Shown here one piece after another: positions 59,201-64,000 of a stretch of 64,000 nt of DNA (position 1 is its first letter; every line of letters begins with the position of its first letter). The notes beneath the pieces are model-generated. The model saw only the letters and a list, made by a program, of their open reading frames with translations, made no database searches and was not told the origin of the DNA. The translations under genes and the position numbers were made by a program. The DNA is taken from assembly GCF_902459465.1 (NCBI RefSeq), contig NC_047065.1, positions 4,088,309-4,152,308 on the forward strand, in the 5' to 3' direction. This DNA comes from Asterias rubens. Lineage: Eukaryota > Echinodermata > Asteroidea > Forcipulatida > Asteriidae.

Positions 59201-62200
59201 AGCAGTTCAGTTATGGAACAGTCTTCCAGAGGTTGTTAAACAAGATGAGACAACGGAACAATTCAAAACCTGGTTAAAAACATATATGTTACCTTTGTAT
59301 AATAATTTTAATTTCCTTTTACAGCGCATAGGGACCTCACGATGATATGCGCTATAAAAGAAAGGATTTATTATTATTGTTATAATCAAGACTTAATTTT
59401 GTTTGCCTTTGCAGAGCAATCTCTACCCTACAGTCGGCCTGCAGACGCCAGGAGAGATTGTGGATACTAACTTCGGACAGAATCCATTTGTCTTCAACAT
59501 AGATGACCTCATGCAGGTAAGTTGAGGGAGAATTGCAACATTAAAACAAATGGTAACTCAAAGTTATACTGGAGGCTTCTAAGCCCTAATAGAGGGTATG
59601 TTCAGACGCGGGGTTAAACTAGTCCTTAATCCGAGCACCGCGGGTGTCCAAAAGATAAACATGACTTAGTCCAAAATTGGCTTGCGTTCACACAGTGAGT
59701 TTATTCTGGTCAAGCGGACTAAACTAGCCCACGATGTTGATTATTGGGTCATGCATCGGCGAACCTTACTATTGCTGGTTCCGGTTTGTTACATTGTCCA
59801 TGCGTTTTCCACAGGGTTTCGATCCGCTATCGTCTCTACAAACCTCATGGTCATCATGTATTCCATCTTTAAAGACGGCAAAATCGCTTCATATCCTTGC
59901 TTGGCCCCAGCACAAACGCAATTCTATTGTGCCCGCTGAAGTTTCCGTTCCGCACTGCCCTCGATGAACGAAACATTTACACGTTGTTGTCGAAAGCTTC
60001 AAATTATTTTTGAGTGTGAACTTTTGTAAATATATCACAACTTAGTCATTGAGAAGTCGTAGCCTACACACATTCTCATGTTACGTTAAAAATTGTTTTT
60101 CAATTCAACATTAGTCTGGTACTCGTATAACTGTTACGTAAAGTTGTTGAGGGCAGGAACCAGATACAACCTAGTTTTCGAACCCAAACTTTGGTCTTAA
60201 TTGTCGATCCCGTGTGTGTAGCTTACATGTAGCTGTGATTAGATGCCACTTTCTTCACGGCAAAACCTGTTCGTTATCATGAAGTAGCGTTTCGTACAGA
60301 AGAAGTGAATTTAAAAACTAAAAAGTGCTACTAAAAATGAGAACTTGTTTTCGTGCGAGGTCCATTTTAAACATTTTCGGCGAAGGGGAATAGCGGGGCC
60401 CCAACACTTAATGGTAACATAAAGGGAAGGCAGCGGAGAGACGCAAGGAGATATTATAGTATAGCTCCATGGATTCATGCAGACACCACCCAATACTCGC
60501 TGCCGATCCATCCATACACGTGGAATGACGTCACCTTTGTTGCCGCGGTCATTTGGGCTAAAATAGACCGGAAGTAGCAGGTCAGTTGCGTTCCAACGAT
60601 GGTTTACTGGGCCTCGCAGCGGGGGGTTGGTCGTAAAACCTGGGCTAAGTTAGGCTAGTTTAGGGGTTTATTTTAGCCCAGCTCAGTGGGTCAAATTAAC
60701 CCTCGCGGACCAGAATATTGCGTTCCCACGCAGGGTTAGTTTAGCACTTTTGGATTAAGGACTAGTTTAACCCCACGTCTGAACGTACCCAGAGAGGACA
60801 TAATGCTGGAGTGGTTTAAAGACACTGGACACTATTGGTAATTGTCAAAGACTAGCCTTCAGAGTTGGTATATCTAAGCATATGCATAAAATAAACCTGT
60901 GAAAATCGGTCGTCGGAGTTGCGAGATAATAATGAACGAAAAAACACCCTTGTCACACGAAGTTGTGTGCTTTCCGATGCTTGATTTGGAGACCTCAAGT
61001 TCTAAATCTTAGGTCTTGAAATCAAATTCGTGGAAAATTACTTCTTTCTCAAAACTATGTGACTTCAGCGGGAGGCGTTTCTCACAGATTTTTGTACTAT
61101 CAACTGCTCCCCATTACTTGTTACCAAGTAAGTTGTTTGTGTGCACATTTTTTGGGGGAGTAATTACCAATTGTTTCCAGTGCCTTACAAGGCAACATTT
61201 TTGAAGAAAGTCACAATAAAAGTCACCTGTGAAAGTTTTAGCTGATACTTGCAAAAACAGCAAAAAACTTTCGCAGTATTTTCACACGAACGTTAATTCC
61301 ACCCACGTGTAGCGAGGGTGACATTTGGTACCAACTGCATTAATGGGCGCAGCATTTGTGAATCGACACCAACCCTCAGAATTCCAAGAAACACTTTATT
61401 CATTTCGCATATACAAAAGTTTTTTGGGTGAAAACCATACTTCTTCAGAATAGTCATTACTATCAACAGCTACAGTAATTCTTACCAAGTAAGTTTTGAT
61501 GGTCATATATTTGTGGAGTAATTACCAATCTTTGACCCTACCTTAAATGGAAAAAAGGTTGTAGTAACTGCTTTGCATAGTTATTCAGAGTTTATTCTGT
61601 TCATTGGTTTATTGTTATATTACAGGAAATGCGAATGAAGACCTGTGCCACAATTTCAAAGTTTCCAGTTCCAGACGATAAAGGGGAATGGCAGACCACC
61701 CTTCACAGGTACGTTGGTAAAAACACTTGAAAGAGAAAAAAAAAATCCCTGTGCATTTTTAGGGGGGATGGTTGGCTTGTGCGTAAGGCGCTCGCCTCTC
61801 CCCAAGGTGACCCTGGTTCGATGATACCCGGCCAGGGCCAAACGTGAGTTGAGTTGTGCGTTGGTGCTCTGCTGTGCCACAAAACAGTTTATAGAAAAAA
61901 AGACATAAAATAAAATAAATGGTTTTGTTGTAGGCAATTAGTAGTTTTAGAAGGACCAAGGAGCTTGCAATTTTTTGCAAAAGATGTTCTTAAAAGATGT
62001 TCAAGAAATGTCACCCCAGGCCACTTTAAATCTATCACATCTGGTGTTCACATCTAGATTTTGACTGCAGCTTTTACCGTTTTTGTTCACCCCCATTCCA
62101 GAATGGTGTCCACCTACCTAGTCCACCATGGTTACTGTTCAACAGCACAGCGTTTCGCAAGATGTACGGGTCAAACCATCGCAGAGAAGTTAACATCAAT

Positions 62201-64000
62201 TGCAAACAGACAAAGTAAGTCTTGATCATCGAGGGGCCTTTGAGCAAACACGGTGTGTTATTATTTTTGTTGTTGAATATGTACCCTGGGGTCGATTTCG
62301 CAAACAGCCACATGGTTGATTTGAGCTGTGTGTTAATTTTAGTTGCTAAGCAAAGTGTAATGTCACAGTACAAATCACTGGCAATTCTCTGACAACTCAT
62401 TTGAAGATCAATCTTAGCTCTTTGTGAAATTGGCCCCCTGTTTCCACAAAATGTGACCTTTGTAGCTACTTAAAGTTGTTCTGATATCTTGAGAAACTTT
62501 GCTCCCGTCTGAATCAGAAATTCATTTTTGAAAGGAAAACTTATCTTCTCACAGGGGCTCGTAAATTACATTGGACTGCGGGACTGCTTGCCTGCAGACC
62601 AGTGATAGTTAGTGTCAGGCCAGTAAACTCAAGACTAGACAGACAAGCCTTGTGGCCTGGTGTTTTTTTTCTTTCAAATTCAATAATAATATCTCACTTA
62701 GTAATAACAAACAATTTATATTCAACTGTTGACTTTGAAGTCTGGCACCGGAACACACTCAATTCTGTTGAGTATCAAAGTATACAAACCCATAGAAATG
62801 AATCCTCTCTAGTGCTTGTTTAACTGAAGACAGTTTACTTGTTAAACTTCATAGAAAGTTCTTTCTCATTTAGATTATTGTAAAATAAAAAATTCTGGTG
62901 TGTTAACTTTTTTATATACAAGCCCCCGCGATGTTGTTGAACTTAACCCCGAATTTGAGAATTGCAAGGGGAAGTTATTGAATGCTAGGTGGCAGCAGAC
63001 TTACCAGGTAAATTTCCATTGTTTGCAGCATTCTGAGTATGCTCACATTACCAAGTATAATGGATGCACCTGGTAAGTCTGCTGCCATCTAGAGCAAGTT
63101 TGATCAAGAGACTAAGGTTGACTATTGTCAACTAGTGGGCAATTTTGCCTGGTACCCAGGATGTATTTCATGCATATAGGTAACCATGTAACATTGACTA
63201 GTGGTCGCTGATCAAACTTGTCCCACGTGTCCCTTAAAGTCTCACACTGTGAAATGTTAGGTGTTGCATTGGTCATGTTGGTTGGCATTGGTTTGAGTGT
63301 GGTTAGTAGATGTATCATATTGTGTGTTGCCTGTATTAACATGAATTGTGTATTGTGCTACAGTTATACAGAGGCACGTGTTACACGGCCGCATGGGCGA
63401 CGCCATCGAAACCACACAGAGACTATACGCAGGCTTGCTAGAACGCAAACCAAATCTGGAATTCATGCTCAAATGTCGCCAGTTTGTGGAAATGGTCAAT
63501 GGAACGGACAGTGAAATCCGCAGCCTGCGCAACAACCCGCTGTCTCGGTCGTCCAGCCGGCACGCGAGCCCCGCAATGAGTCCACACCACGACAGTATAT
63601 CAATGTCGTCGTCCTCAACGACGTCGTCTTCGCATCACGGGGAGGTACAACCACATCAGGGAAGCAGCGGCAGCAGTAGTAGTAGTAACGTCATACACAT
63701 TAAGCTTGGGTCGGGCTCCCCGAAATCGCACCATCAGTTAGACCAGGCCAGTACCTCGGACACAAACTCAATGAACGGGTCCTCCCCTAAGGGACAAGTC
63801 ATGAATGGGGGACCGGCTAAAGACCTCTCCTCCTCCTCCTCCTCCCACGATAATGAAATAGACATGGATGTGGACTACTCAAACAACCATCATCATCATC
63901 ACCATGACGACAGGCCCAGGGACGTTGCAACAGCCAATGACAGGAATCTTAGGAACGGGGCGCCGGTCAGTAATGGCAGTGTACCGGTGATGAATGGGTC
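26175..64000 (+). CDS. RANBP9: RANBP9/RANBP10 orthologue, N-terminal 496 residues, runs off the window
   Basis: The protein is a scaffold subunit of the CTLH (GID-type) E3 ubiquitin ligase. Coding exons: 26175-26367, 34715-34826, 54592-54650, 55235-55425, 59415-59516, 61626-61708, 62102-62214 and 63364 to the edge; all phases agree. Start: AAAAATGGCG at 26175, the Kozak-like ATG; an in-frame ATG at 26145 gives an unlike extension. The product starts [51 protein letters not shown] and [19 protein letters not shown] lie in the SPRY domain (about 50-215). LisH is [20 protein letters not shown] (248-267). CTLH begins [20 protein letters not shown] (from 286) and ends [11 protein letters not shown]. 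After that comes a Ser/His-rich low-complexity region with a His run. The C-terminal CRA domain lies beyond 64000. The long proline-rich N-terminus of vertebrate RANBP9 is absent. The symbol stands for RANBP9/10, since one invertebrate gene usually represents both. Confidence 0.96.
26887..26920. repeat. (TTTG)n microsatellite
   Basis: About eight uninterrupted TTTG units in RANBP9/10 intron 1. Confidence 0.9.
28370..28553. mobile_element. Family I GC-rich MITE
   Basis: The ends CCGATCCATTAAGCTCCGCC and GCAGAGCCTACTGGATCGG form an inverted pair. The interior has an internal duplication of AAGGTCCGACA and a run of CG/GC dinucleotides (GCGCGCGCGGC). Confidence 0.75.
29025..29235. repeat. Family H inverted repeat
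   Basis: It begins TGGGCCCAATTTCATGATTG and ends AGCTCTATGAAATATGGCCCC, an inverted pair. GCTAAGCAGAAAATCTGCTAAGC-type motifs lie inside. Confidence 0.65.
30453..30806. mobile_element. Family A palindromic MITE
   Basis: TTAA ends lie at 30453-30456 and 30803-30806, with terminal AAGGCACTGGACACTA and its inverted partner. The internal ACGGCTCCCTCTGAAGTAAC and CTCGCAACTTCGACGACCAA blocks are intact. The central foldback has been lost to a small deletion. Confidence 0.85.
30815..30995. mobile_element. Long foldback element
   Basis: Imperfect arms of about 80 bases fold on a core TTCAACGAGGCGGAGCCGAG-TTGAA near 30903-30927. Matching arm parts are GCAATGGTGCGAATATGTTC (left) and GAACATTTTCGCACCATTGC (right). 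It resembles a MITE or hairpin element without genes. Confidence 0.75.
31182..31239. repeat. Perfect 27-bp hairpin
   Basis: The arms 31182-31208 and 31213-31239 are exact reverse complements (GCTTTTTCGTTCCATCCGAA..., 27 of 27) around the loop ATTA. It lies in a weakly symmetric flank and is probably the core of a young foldback transposon. Confidence 0.9.
31421..31616 (+). repeat. Family E repeat (AGGGCACCAAGGC type)
   Basis: It runs from AGGGCTGTATGCTTCG to TATCAGGCCTG. Characteristic blocks are GAAAGGGCAAGGGCACCAAGG, here quoted in part, and GACCAGGGGAAACGAAGGCAA. Other full copies lie at 36996-37171, 40846-41009, 45032-45215, 45512-45669 and 47160-47327. Confidence 0.75.
31935..32110. repeat. 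Family H inverted repeat
   Basis: CTTGATAAAAACAGGATTAC (31943) and GGTAATCCTGTTTTTATCGA (32033) form inverted arms, and the end reads AGCTCTATGAAATTGGGCCC. A fuller inverted pair of the same kind lies at 58415-58650. Confidence 0.7.
32395..32518 (+). mobile_element. Hairpin-bearing small retroposon, second copy
   Basis: GACCGAAATGTCGTG is followed by the hairpin GGTTCT-TTTC-AGAACC (32453-32468) with the flank ACCCCA. The end reads CATGGTGTTACCGCAAACC. It aligns to 21296-21419. No clear target duplication could be found. Confidence 0.7.
32575..32710. repeat. Family G fragment
   Basis: It begins AATAAAAGTCACATGTGAAG and runs through GAGGTGACAG, parallel to 61213 onward and to 2277 onward. Confidence 0.5.
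32982..33003. repeat. 22-bp perfect palindrome
   Basis: TCATAGAGCTA followed by its exact reverse complement. A second imperfect palindrome built on ATACAATGTATTACATTG follows at about 33046-33086. Confidence 0.8.
33105..33273 (+). repeat. Family E variant
   Basis: GGAATTTCATCTTTGAAAGG, GGGGCACCAAGGCCAAGACC and GGCCATGGCCTCTGTG are the blocks of a second family E subtype. That subtype also occurs inverted at 39272-39390 and 46164-46330. Confidence 0.65.
33801..34172. mobile_element. Family A palindromic MITE
   Basis: TTAA at 33801-33804 and 34169-34172. The centre is GACCTCAGATTTAGAATTTG-AGGTC. Well preserved. Confidence 0.85.
34240..34578 (-). mobile_element. tRNA-derived SINE, second type
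   Basis: On the minus strand the head reads TGGCGTGTTGTGGTCAAGCA with a later GGGTTGAAATCTCGGTCATG (box-B-like). CTTTGAGCAAGGCACTTAAA and a long unrelated body follow. It lies just upstream of RANBP9/10 exon 2. Confidence 0.65.
35483..35815. mobile_element. Family D palindromic MITE
   Basis: An almost perfect foldback on AATTTTCGTCTC-CC-GAGACGAAAATT (35652-35678). Outer arms such as TATTACTTGCTGAGGTGCTG pair with CAGCACCTCAGCAGGAAGTT. The ends read GGGTATGTTTTGTACA and GCAAAAGATACCC. Confidence 0.8.
36132..36550. mobile_element. Family A MITE, diverged
   Basis: It starts TTAAAGGCACTGGACACTAT at 36132 and ends in a decayed form, AAATGTCTTGTGCCTGTAAC. The internal order is conserved, with small insertions. 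Confidence 0.75.
36996..37171 (+). repeat. Family E repeat
   Basis: CAGGGCTGTATGCTTTGTTT to TATCAGGCCTG; close to the copy at 31421. Confidence 0.75.
38540..38785. repeat. Family H inverted repeat
   Basis: It begins GGTCCCAATTTCATAACGAT and ends GGCAGCTCTATGATATTGGGGCC. A GGTCGAAACATCAGG string precedes it (38523), like that at 25317. Confidence 0.55.
39272..39390 (-). repeat. Family E variant with internal duplication
   Basis: CCCTTCAAAAGTGCCCCGT occurs twice in direct succession (39343 and 39361). The rest matches 33105-33273 in inverse orientation. Confidence 0.6.
40688..40832 (-). mobile_element. SINE tail fragment
   Basis: AATAATAATAACCCGTTTTT, then ATATAGCGCTTTTCAT and CCAAAGCGCTTCACATTATT match the 3' tail of the SINE at 15000-15352. 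GGTCACTGGGCC and CAGCTCCCTGGTGGGGAG follow. The tRNA head is absent. Confidence 0.65.
40846..41009 (-). repeat. Family E repeat
   Basis: Inverse orientation: CATGGAGGCAACGGAGGCAA to GAAGCATACAGGCCTG. It contains an 11-12 base C-run. Confidence 0.7.
41823..42016. mobile_element. Family B MITE, internally deleted
   Basis: TTAAACCCATTGGACACTTT at the left. ACTTACAGGGTTTACAGAAG and GGTAATGGTGAAAGAC match the right half of 4777-5137 in inverse sense. The central palindrome is gone. Confidence 0.65.
42163..42536. mobile_element. Family C palindromic MITE, complete
   Basis: TTAA at 42163-42166 and 42533-42536. The ends AAGGAACACGTTGCCTTGGA and its inverse are near-perfect. A central foldback on GGGAGTCAAA-ACT-TTTGACTCCC (about 42331-42353) is extended by CACGGTCGGCCATTTAT arms. 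Confidence 0.9.
43448..43819. mobile_element. Family C palindromic MITE
   Basis: Same architecture as 42163-42536, about 900 bases away. The left TTAA lies at 43448; the right end is mutated (TCCTATAATT). The foldback core is GGGAGTCAAAAATTTGACTC-CC. Confidence 0.85.
44085..44275. repeat. Family H inverted repeat
   Basis: GGGCTTAATTACACAGAGCT at the left and AGCAGCTATGAAGTTGGGCCC at the right form an inverted pair. Further fragments lie at 44390-44640. Confidence 0.55.
45032..45215 (+). repeat. Family E repeat
   Basis: CAGGCCTCCTGTATGCTTG to AGTACCAGGCCTG, with the TCAAGGGCTCCAAGG block. Confidence 0.7.
45512..45669 (-). repeat. Family E repeat
   Basis: Inverse orientation to the copy at 45032, so the two form a large inverted pair around a roughly 300-base spacer. 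Confidence 0.7.
46164..46330 (-). repeat. Family E variant
   Basis: CAGGCCTGGAATTACGCGGA to AAGATGAAATTCCAGGCCT; matches 33105-33273 inverted. A short AATTG microsatellite follows (about 46439-46461). Confidence 0.65.
47160..47327 (-). repeat. Family E repeat
   Basis: Inverse orientation; ends AATCGTACAGGCCTG. It contains the CCTTATCAAGGGG-type block seen as GGTAAAGGG elsewhere. Confidence 0.7.
47646..47752. mobile_element. Family A right-end fragment
   Basis: TTGAGCTCAAATTTTCACAG to AATAGTGTCCAGTGTC without the final TTAA. It lies directly beside the duplicated segment at 47753. Confidence 0.65.
47753..47827 (+). repeat. Duplicated segment, uninterrupted copy
   Basis: ACATTAAAACAAACGGTAAC through CTAATAGAGAGGACATAATG to GGAGTGGTTTAAAG. 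The same text occurs at 59538-59593 and resumes at 60791, where a 1.2-kb transposon splits it. Confidence 0.85.
47828..48259. mobile_element. Family A MITE with internal duplication
   Basis: TTAA at 47828-47831 and 48256-48259. The foldback unit GATTTCGAGACCTCAAATTC...TTGAGGTCTCAAAAT is present twice in tandem (48008-48050 and 48051-48092). This makes the copy longer than its relatives. Confidence 0.85.
48430..48572. repeat. A-rich and (TTA)n microsatellites
   Basis: An A/T-only block of AATAAATTAATAAAC units is followed by about eleven TTA units (48536-48570). Confidence 0.85.
49501..49690. mobile_element. 190-bp foldback MITE
   Basis: Arms of about 80 bases: ACTGCAGCGATAACGAGAAC on the left pairs with GTTCTCGTTATCGCTGCAGT on the right. 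Symmetry extends through AGAGAACGCA and TATTGGTTGAAT to a short loop near 49583-49608. The tips read AAAGGGCC and GGCCTTTA. Confidence 0.85.
50640..50695. repeat. CATA/CATG simple repeat
   Basis: ACGTACATACATACATACATA is here summarised as CATA units ending in TGTACATACGTACAT. Simple sequence with no further significance seen. Confidence 0.7.
50752..50868. mobile_element. Family F palindromic element
   Basis: CAAATTCACCAAACTCTTCC...TAGGATTAATCTTAG at the left and CTTAGGATTAATCCTAGCG...TTTTGTGAAATCG at the right. A second copy lies inside a family A element at 53511-53653. Confidence 0.7.
50895..51372 (-). mobile_element. tRNA-Leu-like SINE split by a MITE
   Basis: It is the same family as 15000-15352. 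On the minus strand the head GGGTGTCATGGCCGAGTGGT (51368-51349) is separated from the rest by 173 foreign bases, after which GGGTTCGAATCCCTGTCATG continues. An internal 27-29 base segment around GTACCCTCCCTGGTACCCAT is duplicated in tandem (50998-51050). Confidence 0.8.
51175..51347. mobile_element. TA-flanked MITE nested in a SINE
   Basis: The ends TAGACCTTGTGCACATGACG and CGTCAATGCATAAGGTCTA are inverted repeats of about 21 bases. TA at both tips is the target type of Tc1/mariner elements. The intact SINE at 15325-15352 shows the uninterrupted host sequence. Confidence 0.8.
51560..53290 (+). repeat. Composite tandem-repeat block bounded by a GTTCGG motif
   Basis: It starts at AACACTAGGTGTTCGG (about 51576). 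There are three units of 147-148 bases starting CCCTTTCATATGATGTATAG (51841, 51989, 52136). Two units of 285 bases starting ACCGCATACTTACACGTGG follow (52469, 52754), each with a doubled 32-base motif. Then comes CTTGCGGACAATCGACAGCG, an A-run of about 31, and a hairpin TGTTCGGGC-TTTT-GCCCGAACA (53258-53279). The CCCTTTC.GATGATGTATTGA motif links the two unit types. Confidence 0.8.
53501..53989. mobile_element. Family A MITE carrying a nested family F element
   Basis: TTAA at 53501-53504 and 53986-53989. Directly after the left tip a 143-base family F palindrome (53511-53653, GCCGTCGATTTCACAAAACT to its inverse) is inserted. Inside F lies CGAACAAAATCAATGAGTTG-TTCG (53581-53604), the terminal string of the block ending at 53280. 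Confidence 0.8.
54415..54500. mobile_element. SINE/LINE tail fragment
   Basis: AACAATAAGTGACATTTATA, ACGCGCTTTTTCC and CACAAAGTGCTCAAAGCG match the tails at 15003 and 40690. It lies about 90 bases upstream of RANBP9/10 exon 3. Confidence 0.5.
54655..55050 (+). other. GC-rich intronic stretch with GTTCGAATAGCT repeats
   Basis: TGCGTTCGAATAGCTTCCC (about 54658) and CGTTCGAATAGCTCTTG (about 54833) are direct repeats. CACTTGGGG and CCCCAAGTG form an inverted pair between them. It is probably a degenerate MITE; no terminal pair could be fixed. Confidence 0.4.
56169..56560. mobile_element. Family C palindromic MITE, first of a TTAA chain
   Basis: TTAA at 56169-56172 and 56557-56560. The foldback core is GGAGTCAAAAATTTGACTC. 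The right TTAA is shared with the next element. Confidence 0.85.
56557..56906. mobile_element. Family D element, second of a TTAA chain
   Basis: It begins TTAAAGGGTTTGGGTACTTT and ends ATATCAAAACCCTTTAA. The right half matches 1349-1440 inverted. Both terminal TTAA sites are shared with neighbours. Confidence 0.8.
56903..57270. mobile_element. Family A MITE, third of a TTAA chain
   Basis: TTAA at 56903-56906 and 57267-57270. Ends AAGGCAGTGGACACTATTGG and inverse. Core GATTTCGAGACCTCAAGTTC. Confidence 0.85.
57387..57772. mobile_element. Family A MITE, second chain
   Basis: TTAA at 57387-57390 and 57769-57772, opposite internal orientation to the copy at 56903. Confidence 0.85.
57769..57891. 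mobile_element. Family C left-half fragment between two family A copies
   Basis: TTAAAAAGACCCATTGCCTT then GGATCGG...GAAAGTAGAATATTACGATT; stops near ATATTCCTTTAA. Both boundaries are TTAA sites shared with family A neighbours. Confidence 0.7.
57888..58182. mobile_element. Family A MITE, shortened, end of second chain
   Basis: TTAA at 57888-57891 and 58179-58182. The central foldback is deleted between ACGCCCTTGTC and AAAACTACGTTACTTCAGAG. Confidence 0.8.
58415..58650. repeat. Family H inverted repeat, best copy
   Basis: GGGCCCAATTTCATAGAGCT at the left and AGCTCTATGAAATTGGGCC at the right are nearly exact inverses. AACAAGATTACCAACCAAAT and TTTGGTTAGTAATCCTG make inner arms. Confidence 0.75.
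59020..59095 (-). mobile_element. SINE head-like fragment
   Basis: GTGGGATTCGAACCCACAGC (59054-59073) is a box-B/T-arm-like string, with CTTTGCAATTCTAGTGCAG beside it. The remainder is lost. Confidence 0.45.
59195..59390 (+). mobile_element. LINE 3' end with reverse-transcriptase C-terminus
   Basis: One frame reads [20 protein letters not shown] then [11 protein letters not shown], stop near 59349. The tail is ATGCGCTATAAAAGAAAGG plus ATT repeats. It ends 24 bases before RANBP9/10 exon 5. Confidence 0.8.
59594..60790. mobile_element. 1,197-bp inverted-repeat DNA transposon (PIF/Harbinger-like MITE)
   Basis: The left end GGGTATGTTCAGACGCGGGG, then TTAAACTAGTCCTTAATCC, pairs with the right end over about 39 bases with two or three mismatches. 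AGA (or AGAG) is duplicated at the ends. The empty site survives at 47753-47827. No transposase motif was recognised in the interior, so it appears non-autonomous. Superfamily is inferred from the 3-base duplication and GGG tip. Confidence 0.8.
60816..61190. mobile_element. Family A MITE, right end decayed
   Basis: It begins TTAAAGACACTGGACACTAT, as does the copy at 47828, and ends TTTCCAGTGCCTTACAA. It belongs to the same duplicated segment as 47753-48259. Confidence 0.8.
61205..61552. repeat. Family G copy followed by a family A right-end fragment
   Basis: AATAAAAGTCACCTGTGAAA to GGGTGAAAACC (61213-61437) is family G. ATCAACAGCTACAGTAATTC to ACCTTAAA (about 61470-61547) is a decayed family A end. 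Confidence 0.55.
61757..61905 (+). mobile_element. tRNA-derived SINE head
   Basis: GGGGATGGTTGGCTTGTGCG then AAGGCGCTCGCCTCTCC and GGTTCGATGATACCCGG give box A and box B with about 40 bases between, on the plus strand. It lies in RANBP9/10 intron 6. Confidence 0.65.
62988..63223. repeat. Nested inverted repeats in RANBP9/10 intron 7
   Basis: CTAGGTGGCAGCAGACTTAC-CAGGT (62988-63012) pairs with ACCTGGTAAGTCTGCTGCCA-TCTAG (63068-63092) with one mismatch. CAAGTTTGATCA (63097-63108) pairs with TGATCAAACTTG (63210-63221) around a second loop containing GTTGACTATTGTCAAC. It is likely a small MITE. Confidence 0.7.

Noticed and set aside
59682..59967. 85- and 77-codon frames inside the 1.2-kb transposon
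   Set aside because: No transposase, DNA-binding or MADF/Myb-like pattern could be recognised; too short for an autonomous element.

Overview
This is eukaryotic nuclear DNA: interrupted genes with GT-AG introns, AT-rich, and dense in short non-autonomous transposons, tRNA-derived SINEs and LINE 3' ends. The gene set and repeat texture fit a marine deuterostome invertebrate. An echinoderm, most probably a sea star, is my best guess, but this is an inference from general resemblance and was not checked against any database. I see no prokaryotic, viral, CRISPR or operon-like system.

Layout. (1) 378-2003, + strand: the last three coding exons of mitochondrial leucyl-tRNA synthetase (LARS2), whose 5' part lies outside the window. 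(2) 4618-4716, +: an orphan 99-base first exon of a gamma-glutamylcyclotransferase (GGCT) paralogue. (3) 6456-7013, -: a secreted C-type lectin. (4) 8951-10547, +: a three-exon GGCT gene. (5) 24207-13296, -: a complete 16-exon TSNAXIP1 gene whose splice phases close into one 767-residue frame. (6) 26175-64000, +: the first eight coding exons of a RANBP9/RANBP10 orthologue (SPRY-LisH-CTLH). Its introns 1 and 2 are about 8.3 and 19.8 kb, and the gene runs off the window.

How the genes relate. TSNAXIP1 and RANBP9/10 are divergently transcribed, with about 2 kb between start codons. To my knowledge human RANBP10 and TSNAXIP1 are also head-to-head neighbours, so this looks like an ancient retained gene pair. 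The other genes have unrelated jobs: mitochondrial translation, glutathione-cycle metabolism and a secreted lectin. They show no sign of acting together.

The rest is repeats. Four families of palindromic elements (here called A, B, C and D) are all flanked by TTAA. Some copies are chained so that neighbours share one TTAA. Other elements include a roughly 1.2-kb inverted-repeat transposon and a 0.4-kb MITE, both with recognisable empty sites inside the window, and a TA-flanked MITE nested in a SINE. There are also reverse-transcriptase C-terminal remnants of LINEs, and a small retroposon whose hairpin matches the histone mRNA 3' stem-loop. Family letters are mine and local to this annotation.
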